The notes under the pieces are model-generated. The model was not told the origin of the DNA, did no database searches, and was given only the letters and a program-made list of their open reading frames with translations. Positions 47,464 to 57,394 of a stretch of 64,000 bases of DNA are shown piece by piece. Every line of letters begins with the position of its first letter. Position 1 is the stretch's first letter. Source of the stretch: Leptospira limi (GTDB lineage: Bacteria > Spirochaetota > Leptospiria > Leptospirales > Leptospiraceae); NCBI RefSeq assembly GCF_026151395.1, contig NZ_JAMQPV010000001.1:2296501-2360500 (forward strand). Direction: 5' to 3'. The translations under genes were made by a program, and so were the position numbers.

Positions 47464-48471
47464 ATGCTCTCATTGTTCGATTATTTTGATTTTCCAGCTT
47501 TCTTTCTTTCTTGTTCAAGAATCTTCGGTTTAGTTCCCGATAGGATAACTGTGAAGTTTCTTCGGTTGGCATCATTCGTTTTGTTTTTGGTAGTGGGGAC
47601 TGGTCTTTCTGCCAATCCATTCCAAAAAATCCACCAAGAAATCAATGAAAGCCTCCCGTCTGGGGATGGAACGGTATTTCGACTTTTTAGTAACCAATCC
47701 CAAGAATCCGAAGTTCACAAATTATTCACAGTCGGTGTGAACCAAACATCGGAAGAAGAAGAAGTGGAACTAGCTTCTCTTGACCTTCCGAAATACATTG
47801 ATGTTTCCCCTGTTGTCAGTAACACGGTGGTTCATGAATCTGGGATTGTTGTGAAAAAATACACAGTCCAAAAAAAGGACAATCTCTCAAAAATTGCGCG
47901 TTCCTTTTCCATCGATGTCGCGAAGCTGAAAAAAGCAAATTCCCTTACTAGTGACCAACTAAAAGTAGGGCAAGTACTAGAAGTGCCTGTCCAAGTCAAA
48001 AATGCTTCTTCTTCCAGAGTTGTTTTAAAAAAGATTTTCATTTTACCTGTGCCGCAAAGCCGAGTTACATCTCGTTTTGGGCGTCGTGTGGATCCGTTTA
48101 ACAAATACAACCGTGTGTACCACTCAGGTCTTGACCTAGCTGCGAAAGTGGGGGCACCTGTCCTTTCTGCTGCCGATGGTGAAGTTGTATTTACGGGCCG
48201 AAACGGTGGGTATGGAAATTCCGTTACCATCCAACACAAAAATGGGTATAAAACAGTTTACGCCCATTGTTCTCAGATTTTAGTTGAGGTTGGGGAAACG
48301 GTGAAGATGGGCCGAGTGGTAGCACTTGTCGGAAGGACAGGAACTGCAACTGGTGCACATTTGCATTTTGAAGTGTTCCGAAACGGGAAAATTATGAATC
48401 CTGAATCAGCTCTTGGCATGACCGAAAAACATGTTACAAAACTTCCCAAATCTGAAGTAGCCGGAATGTAA
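47464..48471 (+). CDS. LysM-domain M23 metallopeptidase
   Basis: 335 residues. A membrane or signal segment lies near residues 35-50. A LysM repeat (VKKYTVQKKDNLSKIARSF..., about 136-180) binds peptidoglycan. The LytM/M23 domain has HSGLDLA, with the zinc His and Asp, and HLHFEVF, so all catalytic ligands are kept and it is probably an active peptidase. It precedes gspC by about 30 bases, and may open the wall for the secretion machine. Confidence 0.9.
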   Translation: MLSLFDYFDFPAFFLSCSRIFGLVPDRITVKFLRLASFVLFLVVGTGLSANPFQKIHQEINESLPSGDGTVFRLFSNQSQESEVHKLFTVGVNQTSEEEEVELASLDLPKYIDVSPVVSNTVVHESGIVVKKYTVQKKDNLSKIARSFSIDVAKLKKANSLTSDQLKVGQVLEVPVQVKNASSSRVVLKKIFILPVPQSRVTSRFGRRVDPFNKYNRVYHSGLDLAAKVGAPVLSAADGEVVFTGRNGGYGNSVTIQHKNGYKTVYAHCSQILVEVGETVKMGRVVALVGRTGTATGAHLHFEVFRNGKIMNPESALGMTEKHVTKLPKSEVAGM

Positions 48472-48490
48472 TCGGAGTTTTTCTCCGATT
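48470..48490 (+). terminator. Perfect hairpin between the M23 gene and gspC
   Basis: AATCGGAG (48470-48477) and CTCCGATT (48483-48490) form an eight-pair stem with a TTTTT loop. It begins within the M23 stop codon and is followed by only a short T-run. It may partly end transcription, protect the message end, or tune gspC translation. Confidence 0.4.
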
Positions 48491-48500
48491 TGTGGGGAGC

Positions 48501-49415
48501 ATGAATTTAATCCTTCAAAGAATCCAATCGAGTCAGTTTTTAACATTGATTCCGGTGGTTTTGTTATTTTCGTTTTCCCTTGCGTATTTATTAAAACTCG
48601 TCCTTCTTCTTTTATTTTCCACAGAAACTGGAATGAATGTGGGAAGCCAAGTCCGCCCCAAACAAACTAGACAAGAAGTCATCCTTGCTGTTAGTACTTA
48701 TGAAGATATAGTCACTGGGAATCTCATCCGTGGACAAGTATTCGATCCGAACGATGCCACAAAACGGGGTGCGGACGGAAGTCCTCTTGATCCTGAAATC
48801 GCCCAAGACAATGGCGATGATGACCAGATGCTTGTCACAGGCACTTTGTCTGGCCACTGGTCCTTTGCACGGGTCACCATTCGGGAAAAACAAAACAACG
48901 ATTCGGAAGAATATGGTGTAGGCGAAATGGTTGGAGGTTACAAAGTCCAAACCATTGAACAACACTATGTGGTGCTAAAAAAAGGGGGGCTCAGCCTTCG
49001 TGTCAATATTGGGGAAACACCAGCGCAAGCCAAAGAGAGAATCCGACCAAAAGATGCAGCGGCCGTCACCAATTTGGGACCTTCGAGCCAAACCATTCAA
49101 AAAGTTCTATCCAGAGAAGATGTCAATCGTAAGTTAAAGGACCCAAACACTATTTACAAAAATGCAAGGTTTGGCCCTCATTTGGTAGACGGAAAGATCG
49201 AGGGTTACAAAATCTATCAGGTGGCAAAAGACCATGTCTTTTATTCACTTGGCGCGCGTGGTGGTGATATCATCAAACGAGTTAATGGAATGCCACTCAA
49301 CGAAACAGAGAAAATGTTGGAAATTTGGGGTTCAATCAAACAGGCTCCGAAAATTACAGTGGATTTAGAACGACAAGGCAAAATTATCACATATGAATTT
49401 ATCATTCGGAATTAA
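48501..49415 (+). CDS. gspC: Type II secretion system protein GspC
   Basis: 304 residues from the ATG at 48501; GTG at 48492 is an alternative, and neither has ideal RBS spacing. One inner-membrane helix (about 15-40) is followed by a homology-region domain and a C-terminal PDZ-like domain ([19 protein letters not shown]). GspC links the inner-membrane platform to the secretin. It is the first of twelve consecutive gsp genes. Confidence 0.85.
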   Translation: MNLILQRIQSSQFLTLIPVVLLFSFSLAYLLKLVLLLLFSTETGMNVGSQVRPKQTRQEVILAVSTYEDIVTGNLIRGQVFDPNDATKRGADGSPLDPEIAQDNGDDDQMLVTGTLSGHWSFARVTIREKQNNDSEEYGVGEMVGGYKVQTIEQHYVVLKKGGLSLRVNIGETPAQAKERIRPKDAAAVTNLGPSSQTIQKVLSREDVNRKLKDPNTIYKNARFGPHLVDGKIEGYKIYQVAKDHVFYSLGARGGDIIKRVNGMPLNETEKMLEIWGSIKQAPKITVDLERQGKIITYEFIIRN

Positions 49416-49416
49416 A

Positions 49417-51174
49417 ATGAGAAATCGTCTCCCATTCGTTATACTATGCATTTGCCTTTATTTAATTGTGACTCCCAATTTCTCACAAGAGAAAGGGAAA
49501 CCCAAAGCAAAAACTTCTCAAGAACCAGCAAGTTTCACAGCAGATTGGCGAGACACGGAACTCAAAGACTTCCTTATGGGAATGAGTGCCATCATCAAAA
49601 AGAATATCCTAATTGATGATGCTGTCAAAGGGAAAAAAATCACAATCATCTCTCAAAAACGAGTCCGAATCGAAGATGCCTTTGGGTTCATGAAGTCAGT
49701 TTTAGAAACACAAGGTTTTGGTCTCATTGAAGAAAATGACCTGATCAAAGTGGTTAAAATCAAAGACGCTCTTGCGAAATCACAAATTGTTAGGATTGGA
49801 AAAGAACCTGTTTCTGAATCAGAAGTTGCCTTAAACAAAACGATTACTCAAATTGTTCCCTTAGAGTTTTCGAATGCGATCGAACTCGAACCCATTCTCA
49901 AACGAGTGACAAGCCCGGATACTGATATCATCATTCCTAAAAACCAAAACACTCTTATCTTTTCTGGATCAACTGCTGATATTAACAAGTTACTGAAGTT
50001 AGTTGATAATTTGGATGTACGCGCTGATGGGCCTGGTTCGATTTCTTCTGCGGGTGACATCCATATTTATACATTGGAATACAATGAAGCAGAAAAACTA
50101 GCAGCCATTCTTGTCAAATTGGATATGCCAGATGCACCTGTGGCACCGATACAAGGGCCACCTGGGGAAGCGGGTCCTGACGGGAAACCGGCACAACCTC
50201 AACCTACCCCGCAAGCTCCTAAAGTTCCAGGAAAACAAGATAAAATCAAAGCGGTTGCCCATAAAGAATCAAACTCTCTCATTGTAACCGCAACCCCACA
50301 AGAATGGGAAGAAATCAAAAAGATTATAAAAATATTAGATACCCCAAGAAAACAGGTGTTACTTGAGGTGCTCATTGTAGAGCTTAGTTCGACTGACTTA
50401 AATGATTTTGGTATCGATTGGCGTTACCAAGAACTTGCCTATGGACAGTTTAACACTGGTCTTGCGGCTCAAGGTGGTGTAATTGATAAAAATGGTAGAC
50501 CGACAAACGTAAACACTCTTTCTGGATTTTCACTTGGGTTTATACGACGTGGTGGACAACAAATCATTGGTATCTTAAACGCAAACTCAACGAATGAAAA
50601 CTTCAATGTATTGTCTGCTCCCCAAATCTTGACCTTGGACAACCAAGAAGCTGAGATCAATGTGGGTCAGGACGTACCAGTTCGTACCCAAAATAGAAAT
50701 GCGGGTCTTGGTGGAGACAACGCGGTTACAGTAGCAAACTTTGAATACCGCCCAACAGGGATTAAACTCAAATTCACTCCGCATATTAATAAAAACAATC
50801 GGATCACACTTGATTTATACCAAGAGATCAAAAACGTAGCAGGGATTTCTTCGGAAGCAACTGGTGGAAACCCAACCTTCAATAAACGTGATATCAAAAC
50901 AACCATCGTTGTGGACAACATACAAACCATCGTGATTGGGGGATTACTTTCCAATGACAAACAAAAGAAAGTACAAAAGATCCCAATTTTAGGGGAGATT
51001 CCACTCCTTGGAACTTTGTTTCGCCGTACTACCAATCAAAATCGAAAAACCAATTTGATGGTATTTTTAACTCCGCATATTCTAGATGATCGAGACAAAT
51101 CGGATCGTATGACCATCCAAAAGAAAAATGAACAAGAAAGGATGGTGGATGAACGAGAAAAGAAACTGAGATGA
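49417..51174 (+). CDS. gspD: Type II secretion secretin GspD
   Basis: 585 residues from the ATG at 49417, just past the gspC stop, giving a clean signal peptide ([20 protein letters not shown]). N-domains (N0-N2, about 30-280) are followed by the secretin barrel, with VPVRTQNR and [29 protein letters not shown] signatures. A proline/glycine-rich collagen-like stretch ([16 protein letters not shown]) interrupts the N-domain region near 250. It forms the outer-membrane channel. Confidence 0.94.
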   Translation: MRNRLPFVILCICLYLIVTPNFSQEKGKPKAKTSQEPASFTADWRDTELKDFLMGMSAIIKKNILIDDAVKGKKITIISQKRVRIEDAFGFMKSVLETQGFGLIEENDLIKVVKIKDALAKSQIVRIGKEPVSESEVALNKTITQIVPLEFSNAIELEPILKRVTSPDTDIIIPKNQNTLIFSGSTADINKLLKLVDNLDVRADGPGSISSAGDIHIYTLEYNEAEKLAAILVKLDMPDAPVAPIQGPPGEAGPDGKPAQPQPTPQAPKVPGKQDKIKAVAHKESNSLIVTATPQEWEEIKKIIKILDTPRKQVLLEVLIVELSSTDLNDFGIDWRYQELAYGQFNTGLAAQGGVIDKNGRPTNVNTLSGFSLGFIRRGGQQIIGILNANSTNENFNVLSAPQILTLDNQEAEINVGQDVPVRTQNRNAGLGGDNAVTVANFEYRPTGIKLKFTPHINKNNRITLDLYQEIKNVAGISSEATGGNPTFNKRDIKTTIVVDNIQTIVIGGLLSNDKQKKVQKIPILGEIPLLGTLFRRTTNQNRKTNLMVFLTPHILDDRDKSDRMTIQKKNEQERMVDEREKKLR

Positions 51175-52847
51175 GAAAAAGTTTAGGTCAGATTCTTTTA
51201 GAAGATGGAATCCTTACGATTAAGGATTTAGAAGACATTTCCAAACAACAGGAAAAAACAAATCTTCCCATCACTCACATTATCCAAAAAAAAGGTCTCG
51301 CTTCTGAGACCGATATTCTAAAGGCACTCGCAAAACTCCATAAAATGGAGTTCTACGACAAACTAGAGTTTGTTGCCAGTGATGAAATTTTTAGCAAAAT
51401 TCCTCTCAAACTCGTACAACGTTCCAAAATTGTTCCCTTCTTAGTAAAGGGAAAAAAGGTATTTGTTGCGACAAGTGATCCAACTGACCTTCATCCCATG
51501 GATGATATGCGTTCCTTCTTAAAAGGATACGAAATCCAATTCGTTCTCGCCACAGAAAACGAAATCATGCGCATCGTCCATTCTCAGTTTGATAAAACAA
51601 CTGCAGAAGCAAAAGAGATGATGGATGAGATGGATGGAAGTTTTGGAGATCTTTCCGATGCCTTTGAATCTGATGCATTAGATTTATCCAATGAAGCACC
51701 TATCATCAAAATGGTGAATGTGATTTTATCACAAGCTGTTTCGGAAAGGGCTTCAGACATCCACGTTGAACCATTTGAAAAGTCTGTTGTGGTCAGATAC
51801 CGTGTAGATGGTGTTTTACAAAAGGTCTTAAATCCACCTAAGTCATATTTGGCGGGGATTTCTACTCGTATCAAAATTATGTCGAACTTAAACATTGCGG
51901 AAAACAGGCTCCCTCAAGATGGTAGGATCAAACTTAGGTTAGCTGGAAAAGATGTGGATGTGCGGGTATCTATCATTCCATGCCAATTCGGAGAACGAAT
52001 TGTAATGAGGATATTGAATAAAACGGACCAAAAGTATTCCATTGAAACCATGGGATTTAATCCACAAATCCTAAAAGAATTTAAAGAACTCATTTATAAA
52101 CCGTATGGAATTATTTTAGTAACTGGTCCAACAGGATCGGGAAAATCAACCACACTGTACTCTGCCTTATCGGAGATCAATACCGAAGAACGAAACATCA
52201 TCACATGTGAAGACCCAGTGGAATACCAAATGGATGGGATTTCCCAAATGCAAATGAATGATAAAATCGGACTCACATTTGCGGCGGGACTCCGGTCGAT
52301 TTTACGACAAGACCCTGATGTTGTGATGGTGGGGGAGATCCGTGATGAAGAAACAGCTAGGATTGCCATCCAGGCATCGCTTACAGGTCACTTGGTTTTT
52401 TCCACACTCCATACCAATGATGCATCGTCTGCAGTTACAAGGCTTGTCGATATGGGAATTGAACCTTACCTCATCACAAGTTCCGTACTTGGCTTTATGG
52501 CACAAAGGTTAGTTCGTGTGATCTGCAAAGATTGTAAAACTTCTTACAAACCTACTGACAAAGATTTGGCGGGCCTTGGAATCCAAAGAAAAGAACTGAA
52601 AAATGGTGTATTGTATCGCGGAAAGGGTTGTAGTTCTTGTCTAAATTCAGGATACAAAGGGCGAACTGGACTTTATGAACTACTCACCATGAATGATGAA
52701 ATCAAACGTGCGATTTTACAGGGTGCAGATTCCAATCGGATCAAAGAACTTGCTGTGAAAAATGGTCTTTCCACCTTACAAGAGTATGGAAAGTATAAGG
52801 TCATAGAGGGAGTTACCACTCCGGAAGAAGTTCTTAGGGTATCCTAA
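51171..52847 (+). CDS. gspE: Type II secretion ATPase GspE
   Basis: 558 residues. An N-terminal MshEN-like domain precedes the ATPase core with Walker [16 protein letters not shown], Asp box, Walker B and His box [11 protein letters not shown]. The C-terminal zinc motif is intact: CKDC then CSSC. It powers pseudopilus growth. It overlaps gspD by four bases. Confidence 0.96.
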   Translation: MRKSLGQILLEDGILTIKDLEDISKQQEKTNLPITHIIQKKGLASETDILKALAKLHKMEFYDKLEFVASDEIFSKIPLKLVQRSKIVPFLVKGKKVFVATSDPTDLHPMDDMRSFLKGYEIQFVLATENEIMRIVHSQFDKTTAEAKEMMDEMDGSFGDLSDAFESDALDLSNEAPIIKMVNVILSQAVSERASDIHVEPFEKSVVVRYRVDGVLQKVLNPPKSYLAGISTRIKIMSNLNIAENRLPQDGRIKLRLAGKDVDVRVSIIPCQFGERIVMRILNKTDQKYSIETMGFNPQILKEFKELIYKPYGIILVTGPTGSGKSTTLYSALSEINTEERNIITCEDPVEYQMDGISQMQMNDKIGLTFAAGLRSILRQDPDVVMVGEIRDEETARIAIQASLTGHLVFSTLHTNDASSAVTRLVDMGIEPYLITSSVLGFMAQRLVRVICKDCKTSYKPTDKDLAGLGIQRKELKNGVLYRGKGCSSCLNSGYKGRTGLYELLTMNDEIKRAILQGADSNRIKELAVKNGLSTLQEYGKYKVIEGVTTPEEVLRVS

Positions 52848-52852
52848 ATTTT

Positions 52853-54079
52853 ATGCCTCTCTATACATACGTTGCCTTTAATAAAAAAGGAAAAGAAGAA
52901 AAGAACATCATTGATGCTGTCAATTTACAAGCAGCACGTAATAAACTAAAGGCAAAAGGCCTTTACGTTCGTTCAATTCAGGAAGACCGCGAAAAGGAAG
53001 AACGAGAACTATTCCCTTTTTTATCCAAACTGCTTTATCGGATTCCTAGAAAGGAAGTGGGACTTTTTTGTAAACAACTGGGAACACTCATTGGAGCAGG
53101 AATTCCTCTTGATAAGTGTTTGTTATCCATCATTGACCAAGTCGAAAATATCTATTTCAAAAAAGTTTTGATTGAGATGCGGGCGGATATCACGGAAGGA
53201 TCAAGCCTTTCCGAGTCGATGAAAAAACACAAAACTGTGTTTCCTGACCAGTATCCAAGTTTGATTTCTGTAGGTGAGTCAACTGGTAATTATGAAAACA
53301 CCTTACACCGATTAGCGGAACTAGAAGAAAAGTCTTCTGAATTAAAATCGAAAGTGCAAGTGGCAATGATTTATCCTATGATTATGGGACTTCTTTCACT
53401 TGGTGTATCTATCTTTTTACTAGTTGTTGTGATTCCCCAAATTGAACAATTATTTGCATCCTTTGATGCAAAACTTCCTCTTCTCACACGAGCTGTGATT
53501 TTTTTATCCTATGTCTTAACCAATTATTGGTATTTTATCTTGGGTCTGATCTCGTTTAGTTTTCTTGGATTTTTGAAATGGAAAAGTTCCCCAGAGGGAA
53601 AAAAAGTTTGGGATAAGTTTTTACTGGGGCTACCAGTCATCGGAACTTTACTCCGCAAAATCTTAGTTTCCAATTTTGCACGAAACCTATCCATCTTACT
53701 CCTGAATCGAGTTCCCTTAATCGTTTCGCTGAACATTGTATCAGATGTGGTCGGGCATACTGTTTTTAAAGAAGAAATTGATGCAGCGATCATCAAAATC
53801 AAAGAAGGTGGAAAATTATCCGATTCCTTACAAGGTTCACAAGTGCTTCCGCAAATGGTTCTCGGGATGCTCAGTGCTGGGGAAGCTTCGGATAAGGTTC
53901 CGGAAATGATGAACAAACTCTCAGAAATCTACGAATCTGAGGTTGATACAGCAATAAAATCTTTGACCCAATCCTTAGAACCCATGATGATCATTGTAAT
54001 GGGTGGAATTATTTTTACCATTATGGCGGCGATTATGACGCCAATGTACAAACTAACTCAAGAAATCCAGGGGATGTAG
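52853..54079 (+). CDS. gspF: Type II secretion inner-membrane platform protein GspF
   Basis: 408 residues with two GspF/PilC cytoplasmic domains (about 65-190 and 270-395) and three membrane helices (about 168-190, 215-240, 375-400). Motifs EVGLFCKQLGTLIGAGIPL and SVGESTGNYENTL are typical. It is the platform that GspE rotates or pumps. Confidence 0.95.
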   Translation: MPLYTYVAFNKKGKEEKNIIDAVNLQAARNKLKAKGLYVRSIQEDREKEERELFPFLSKLLYRIPRKEVGLFCKQLGTLIGAGIPLDKCLLSIIDQVENIYFKKVLIEMRADITEGSSLSESMKKHKTVFPDQYPSLISVGESTGNYENTLHRLAELEEKSSELKSKVQVAMIYPMIMGLLSLGVSIFLLVVVIPQIEQLFASFDAKLPLLTRAVIFLSYVLTNYWYFILGLISFSFLGFLKWKSSPEGKKVWDKFLLGLPVIGTLLRKILVSNFARNLSILLLNRVPLIVSLNIVSDVVGHTVFKEEIDAAIIKIKEGGKLSDSLQGSQVLPQMVLGMLSAGEASDKVPEMMNKLSEIYESEVDTAIKSLTQSLEPMMIIVMGGIIFTIMAAIMTPMYKLTQEIQGM

Positions 54080-54084
54080 AGTTT

Positions 54085-54546
54085 ATGAAAATGAAAGGAA
54101 AAAACAGAAAGATCCGTGAGGGACTCACTCTAATCGAAATCACAGTGGTGATGCTGATTTTAGGTTCCCTGATGGCGATTCTTTACTCAAGTATCGGTAA
54201 CCGCGGTGAAGGTGAAAAAAAACTAAAACTGAAAAATGACAGTGCTGTTTTAAAAACTGCATTGGAACGTTATTTGGAAGTTTATGATAAATACCCTTCG
54301 GAAGAACAAGGTTTACAAGCGTTAATCGAAAAACCAGACGATGACAAAATTGGTGACGATTATGAACCAATCATTCGGGAAAAAGCAGTTTTAAAAGACC
54401 CTTGGAAAACTCCGTATGTATTAAAATTTGAAGGAGCAGTTCCACAAATTTATACATTAGGCGAAGATAAAAAAGAAGGTGGAGATGGAAAAAATAAAGA
54501 TTTTAATATCCTATCTCCTGATGATTATCCAGCCGCATTCCGATAA
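54085..54546 (+). CDS. gspG: Major pseudopilin GspG
   Basis: 153 residues. The prepilin signal is REG-LTLIEITVVMLILG, with Leu rather than the usual Phe at mature position 1 and Glu at 5. The mature body carries the GspG pattern: ALERYLEVYDKYPSEEQGL and DPWKTPYVLKF, ending with an acidic loop that usually binds calcium (GEDKKEGGDGKNKDF). It builds the pseudopilus shaft. Confidence 0.92.
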   Translation: MKMKGKNRKIREGLTLIEITVVMLILGSLMAILYSSIGNRGEGEKKLKLKNDSAVLKTALERYLEVYDKYPSEEQGLQALIEKPDDDKIGDDYEPIIREKAVLKDPWKTPYVLKFEGAVPQIYTLGEDKKEGGDGKNKDFNILSPDDYPAAFR

Positions 54547-55153
54547 AAATCATTTTCCGAAATGGAAAAGACAAATCCGCGACGGTCTCACACTCATTGA
54601 GATCGTCGTTGTCATTTCTATATTAGGGCTTCTGATGGTGATCGTGGGAGGTTCCTTACGAAACCTCATCATCCCTTCGACTGAGGACATTTCAGTCAAA
54701 TTACAAGAATCCTTTAAATTTGGTTATAACAAAGCGCAACTCACTAACCAAGCAGTGCTTTTTGAATATGATTTTGAAAAACGGGAATACCAATTCTTTT
54801 TACTCAAACGAGAAGAAAGTGGCTTAGAAGAAGAACCCATTTTAAAAAAAACAACTCTCCCTTTTTATTCTAAAATTGTCAGCGTACGCGACTTAGGTGG
54901 TAAGCCTAGAAACGAAGGCAAAATTCGGATTGTATTCACTCCTCAAGGAACCACAACGGATTTGTTTTTATATATTGGTTCTGATACAGAAATCAAACGT
55001 ACAATCCAAATTTATCGATATGGTGGAAAAATCAAAATCCATAAAATGGAATTTTTCCCAGAACCTGATACAAATTCCATCCAAAAAGTGTCTTATGGTT
55101 TGGATGAACGAGACGAACAAGTAGATTCCAATGCAAAAACACAACCTCGTTAA
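54521..55153 (+). CDS. gspH: Minor pseudopilin GspH-like
   Basis: About 210 residues from an ATG at 54521; earlier ATGs at 54479 and 54485 are possible but lie deeper inside gspG. The prepilin cleavage motif DG-LTLIEIVVVISILG is followed by a GspH-like beta domain. It overlaps gspG and gspI, so translation is tightly coupled. H assignment follows order G-H-I-J-K. Confidence 0.75.
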   Translation: MIIQPHSDKNHFPKWKRQIRDGLTLIEIVVVISILGLLMVIVGGSLRNLIIPSTEDISVKLQESFKFGYNKAQLTNQAVLFEYDFEKREYQFFLLKREESGLEEEPILKKTTLPFYSKIVSVRDLGGKPRNEGKIRIVFTPQGTTTDLFLYIGSDTEIKRTIQIYRYGGKIKIHKMEFFPEPDTNSIQKVSYGLDERDEQVDSNAKTQPR

Positions 55154-55658
55154 ACAATCCCGTAATGCATTTACCCTATTTGAAGTCACAATCGCAATGG
55201 CGATGGCAGCCATGGTGATGACCTATACTTATTCAATGATTGCGGAAGGAATTTCGTATCAAAAAAAAGCTGTCTTACTTGCCAATGCAGTTCATTTGGC
55301 AAAAATAAAAATGGCACAAGTGGATTCATCCACCACCATGCAAACGGATACTTCCCGTGGTTCCATTGATGCATTCCCTGGTTATACATTTGAAACAGAA
55401 ATCAAAGAAGAAGAAATGGACTTACTCAAACTTGCAGGTGGTCCCAATGCCGAGGAACTTCGGAAAAAAGCACCCAAAGATATGTTAGGTGATAAAGATG
55501 TGGGACTTAGTGACCTCATGAAAAAAAGAGGCCAGAAAAAAAGTTTTGAAACGGGTGGAGTTTTAAAAGTTTTCCGAGTGAAAGTTTCCATATTTTACAT
55601 GGATGGAAATAAAAAAGAAACTTATAGCGTTGAAACGTTCAGGAGTGCAAAATACTAA
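55131..55658 (+). CDS. gspI: Minor pseudopilin GspI-like
   Basis: 175 residues. The signal is SRNA-FTLFEVTIAMAMAAM, so the residue before the cut is Ala rather than the near-invariant Gly; Phe at 1 and Glu at 5 are kept. Processing may be slower or by a tolerant peptidase. The mature part is short, with LANAVHLAKIKMAQVD like other GspI. It overlaps gspH by 23 bases. Confidence 0.75.
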   Translation: MQKHNLVKQSRNAFTLFEVTIAMAMAAMVMTYTYSMIAEGISYQKKAVLLANAVHLAKIKMAQVDSSTTMQTDTSRGSIDAFPGYTFETEIKEEEMDLLKLAGGPNAEELRKKAPKDMLGDKDVGLSDLMKKRGQKKSFETGGVLKVFRVKVSIFYMDGNKKETYSVETFRSAKY

Positions 55659-56329
55659 TGAATGTTTTATGGAAAAAGCTTTCTTTGAATCAATGCAAAA
55701 AGAATCGTAGAGGGTTCACACTCGTTGAAATTTCCATTGTTGTGATGATCATGGCTGTTATTTTTACTGGGATCTTTTCCGTTTTTTATACTGCCAATAA
55801 AATCTCCAAAAAAGGAGCTTCAAATAAAGGAGCCAATCGAAAGGATATTTTGTATGCTATGGAAAATATCCGAGGAACTTTAGCTCGTACCTATTTTATC
55901 GATAACCAAAAACGAATTTTATTTGTGGGAAAACAAGAAGGAGTGACTGGAGCAAGGAACGATCGGATTGTTTTTGCGACTTCCAATCCTAATTCGGAAG
56001 AAGAGGGCCAAGCATCTGTCAGGGAAGTTTCCTTTTATTTACGAAAGATGCCCAATCCGAAAATGGAAGGTTTGTCCTATCTCATTCGGCGGGAAGACGA
56101 AATGGTAGATACCTTTCCAACCCAAGGCGGAGTGGAACATGTGTTACTTGAAAATGTCAAAAGTTTCCAAATGAAATTTTCGGAACGTGGAGACAAATGG
56201 GTAGATGATTGGAATTCACGTACAACTAAAAAAATTCCAAGGCTCATTCGATTTGAAATTATATCATTAGTGGGGAGTGCCTTTGTAAAATATGAATCAC
56301 TTGCGCATCCGGTTATTCTCTACAAATAA
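55658..56329 (+). CDS. gspJ: Minor pseudopilin GspJ-like
   Basis: 223 residues with the prepilin motif RRG-FTLVEISIVVMIMA and a beta-rich C-terminal part (DRIVFATSNP, REVSFYLRKM, YLIRREDEMV), as in GspJ. It forms the pseudopilus tip with GspI and GspK. It shares one base with gspI and overlaps gspK by 38 bases. Confidence 0.78.
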   Translation: MNVLWKKLSLNQCKKNRRGFTLVEISIVVMIMAVIFTGIFSVFYTANKISKKGASNKGANRKDILYAMENIRGTLARTYFIDNQKRILFVGKQEGVTGARNDRIVFATSNPNSEEEGQASVREVSFYLRKMPNPKMEGLSYLIRREDEMVDTFPTQGGVEHVLLENVKSFQMKFSERGDKWVDDWNSRTTKKIPRLIRFEIISLVGSAFVKYESLAHPVILYK

Positions 56330-57392
56330 AAACGCGAAAAAAGGGTTTATGGTCTATCTCCTTGTGATGGCCATCGGAACTGCATCCCTTTTTACAGCTT
56401 CAAAATTTTTTGAAGATGCTGCCACAGAATACCGAGTGGCAAGGGCACAAGCAGATGGGTTTCGTGCTCATATGTTGGCAAAGGCTGGGTTTATGGGAGC
56501 TGTTGGGGCTTTAAAAAAAATCCCAGAAGAGGTTTTGTACCAGTCAGGTCTTGCCATGGATCCACCTCCCATTCCCCTTGGTGGAGGTGTGATTTATTAC
56601 ACGATGAGCCCCGAAGATGGCAAAATCAACATCAACTCTCTTGTCAAAATTTATGATGACCAACCTAACCAAAGGACAATTGAAATGGTCACTCGGTTGT
56701 TCTACCAGTTTGGACTCAAACGAGAGATGATTTTTCCGATTCTGGATTGGATTGATGAAAACCACCAGGAAACAGGGGGTGGTGCGGAACAGTATTATTA
56801 CAATCGTCTAAGCCCTCCAAGAAAGATCAAAAATGCTCCTTTTTATTCCCTTTCTGAACTTTTAAATGTGAAGGGCTATGATCGTTCCGTAGTGTACGAA
56901 AGTTTAAAACCGAAGGATTACGACAAAAATAATTCAAAAGACTTTATGACTGAAGAGGAAAGGGCACTTCGTTCCGATAAAGACTATGTGCTCTCCAATA
57001 ATATCACTGCTTATTTGCCTGCGGGAGATTCGTATGATGACAGGATCAATATCAATACGGCACCCTATTTTGTACTCATTTCCCTTTCTGATTTTATGAC
57101 CAAACAGGCCGCCATGAAAATTTTGAAACTCAAGTTGCAGAAAGGAGGCTATATTAAAGAATTGAAAGATCTGGAGACAGAACCTGAGTTCCAAGTAAAA
57201 ACCACTGGTGACCTTACTTTGTATAAAGAACTGGCAGGGGAAGGAACCGACGTATCGGGTGGCCGGATCAAAACCAAAGGTGAAGTTTACAAAATTACAG
57301 GGGTCGGGATTATAAAGGATAAAGTGGTTCGTAAGGTAACTGGATTATTTGATCTTACCAACAACCAGATGTTATACTATACTGAAGATTAA
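56292..57392 (+). CDS. gspK: Minor pseudopilin GspK
   Basis: 366 residues. The N-terminal KKG-FMVYLLVMAIG is prepilin-like but lacks the Glu at position 5, as is usual for the tip subunit GspK. The large alpha-helical mature domain includes SPEDGKININSLV and DDRININTAPYFVL. It caps the pseudopilus. Confidence 0.85.
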   Translation: MNHLRIRLFSTNKNAKKGFMVYLLVMAIGTASLFTASKFFEDAATEYRVARAQADGFRAHMLAKAGFMGAVGALKKIPEEVLYQSGLAMDPPPIPLGGGVIYYTMSPEDGKININSLVKIYDDQPNQRTIEMVTRLFYQFGLKREMIFPILDWIDENHQETGGGAEQYYYNRLSPPRKIKNAPFYSLSELLNVKGYDRSVVYESLKPKDYDKNNSKDFMTEEERALRSDKDYVLSNNITAYLPAGDSYDDRININTAPYFVLISLSDFMTKQAAMKILKLKLQKGGYIKELKDLETEPEFQVKTTGDLTLYKELAGEGTDVSGGRIKTKGEVYKITGVGIIKDKVVRKVTGLFDLTNNQMLYYTED

Positions 57393-57394
57393 TT

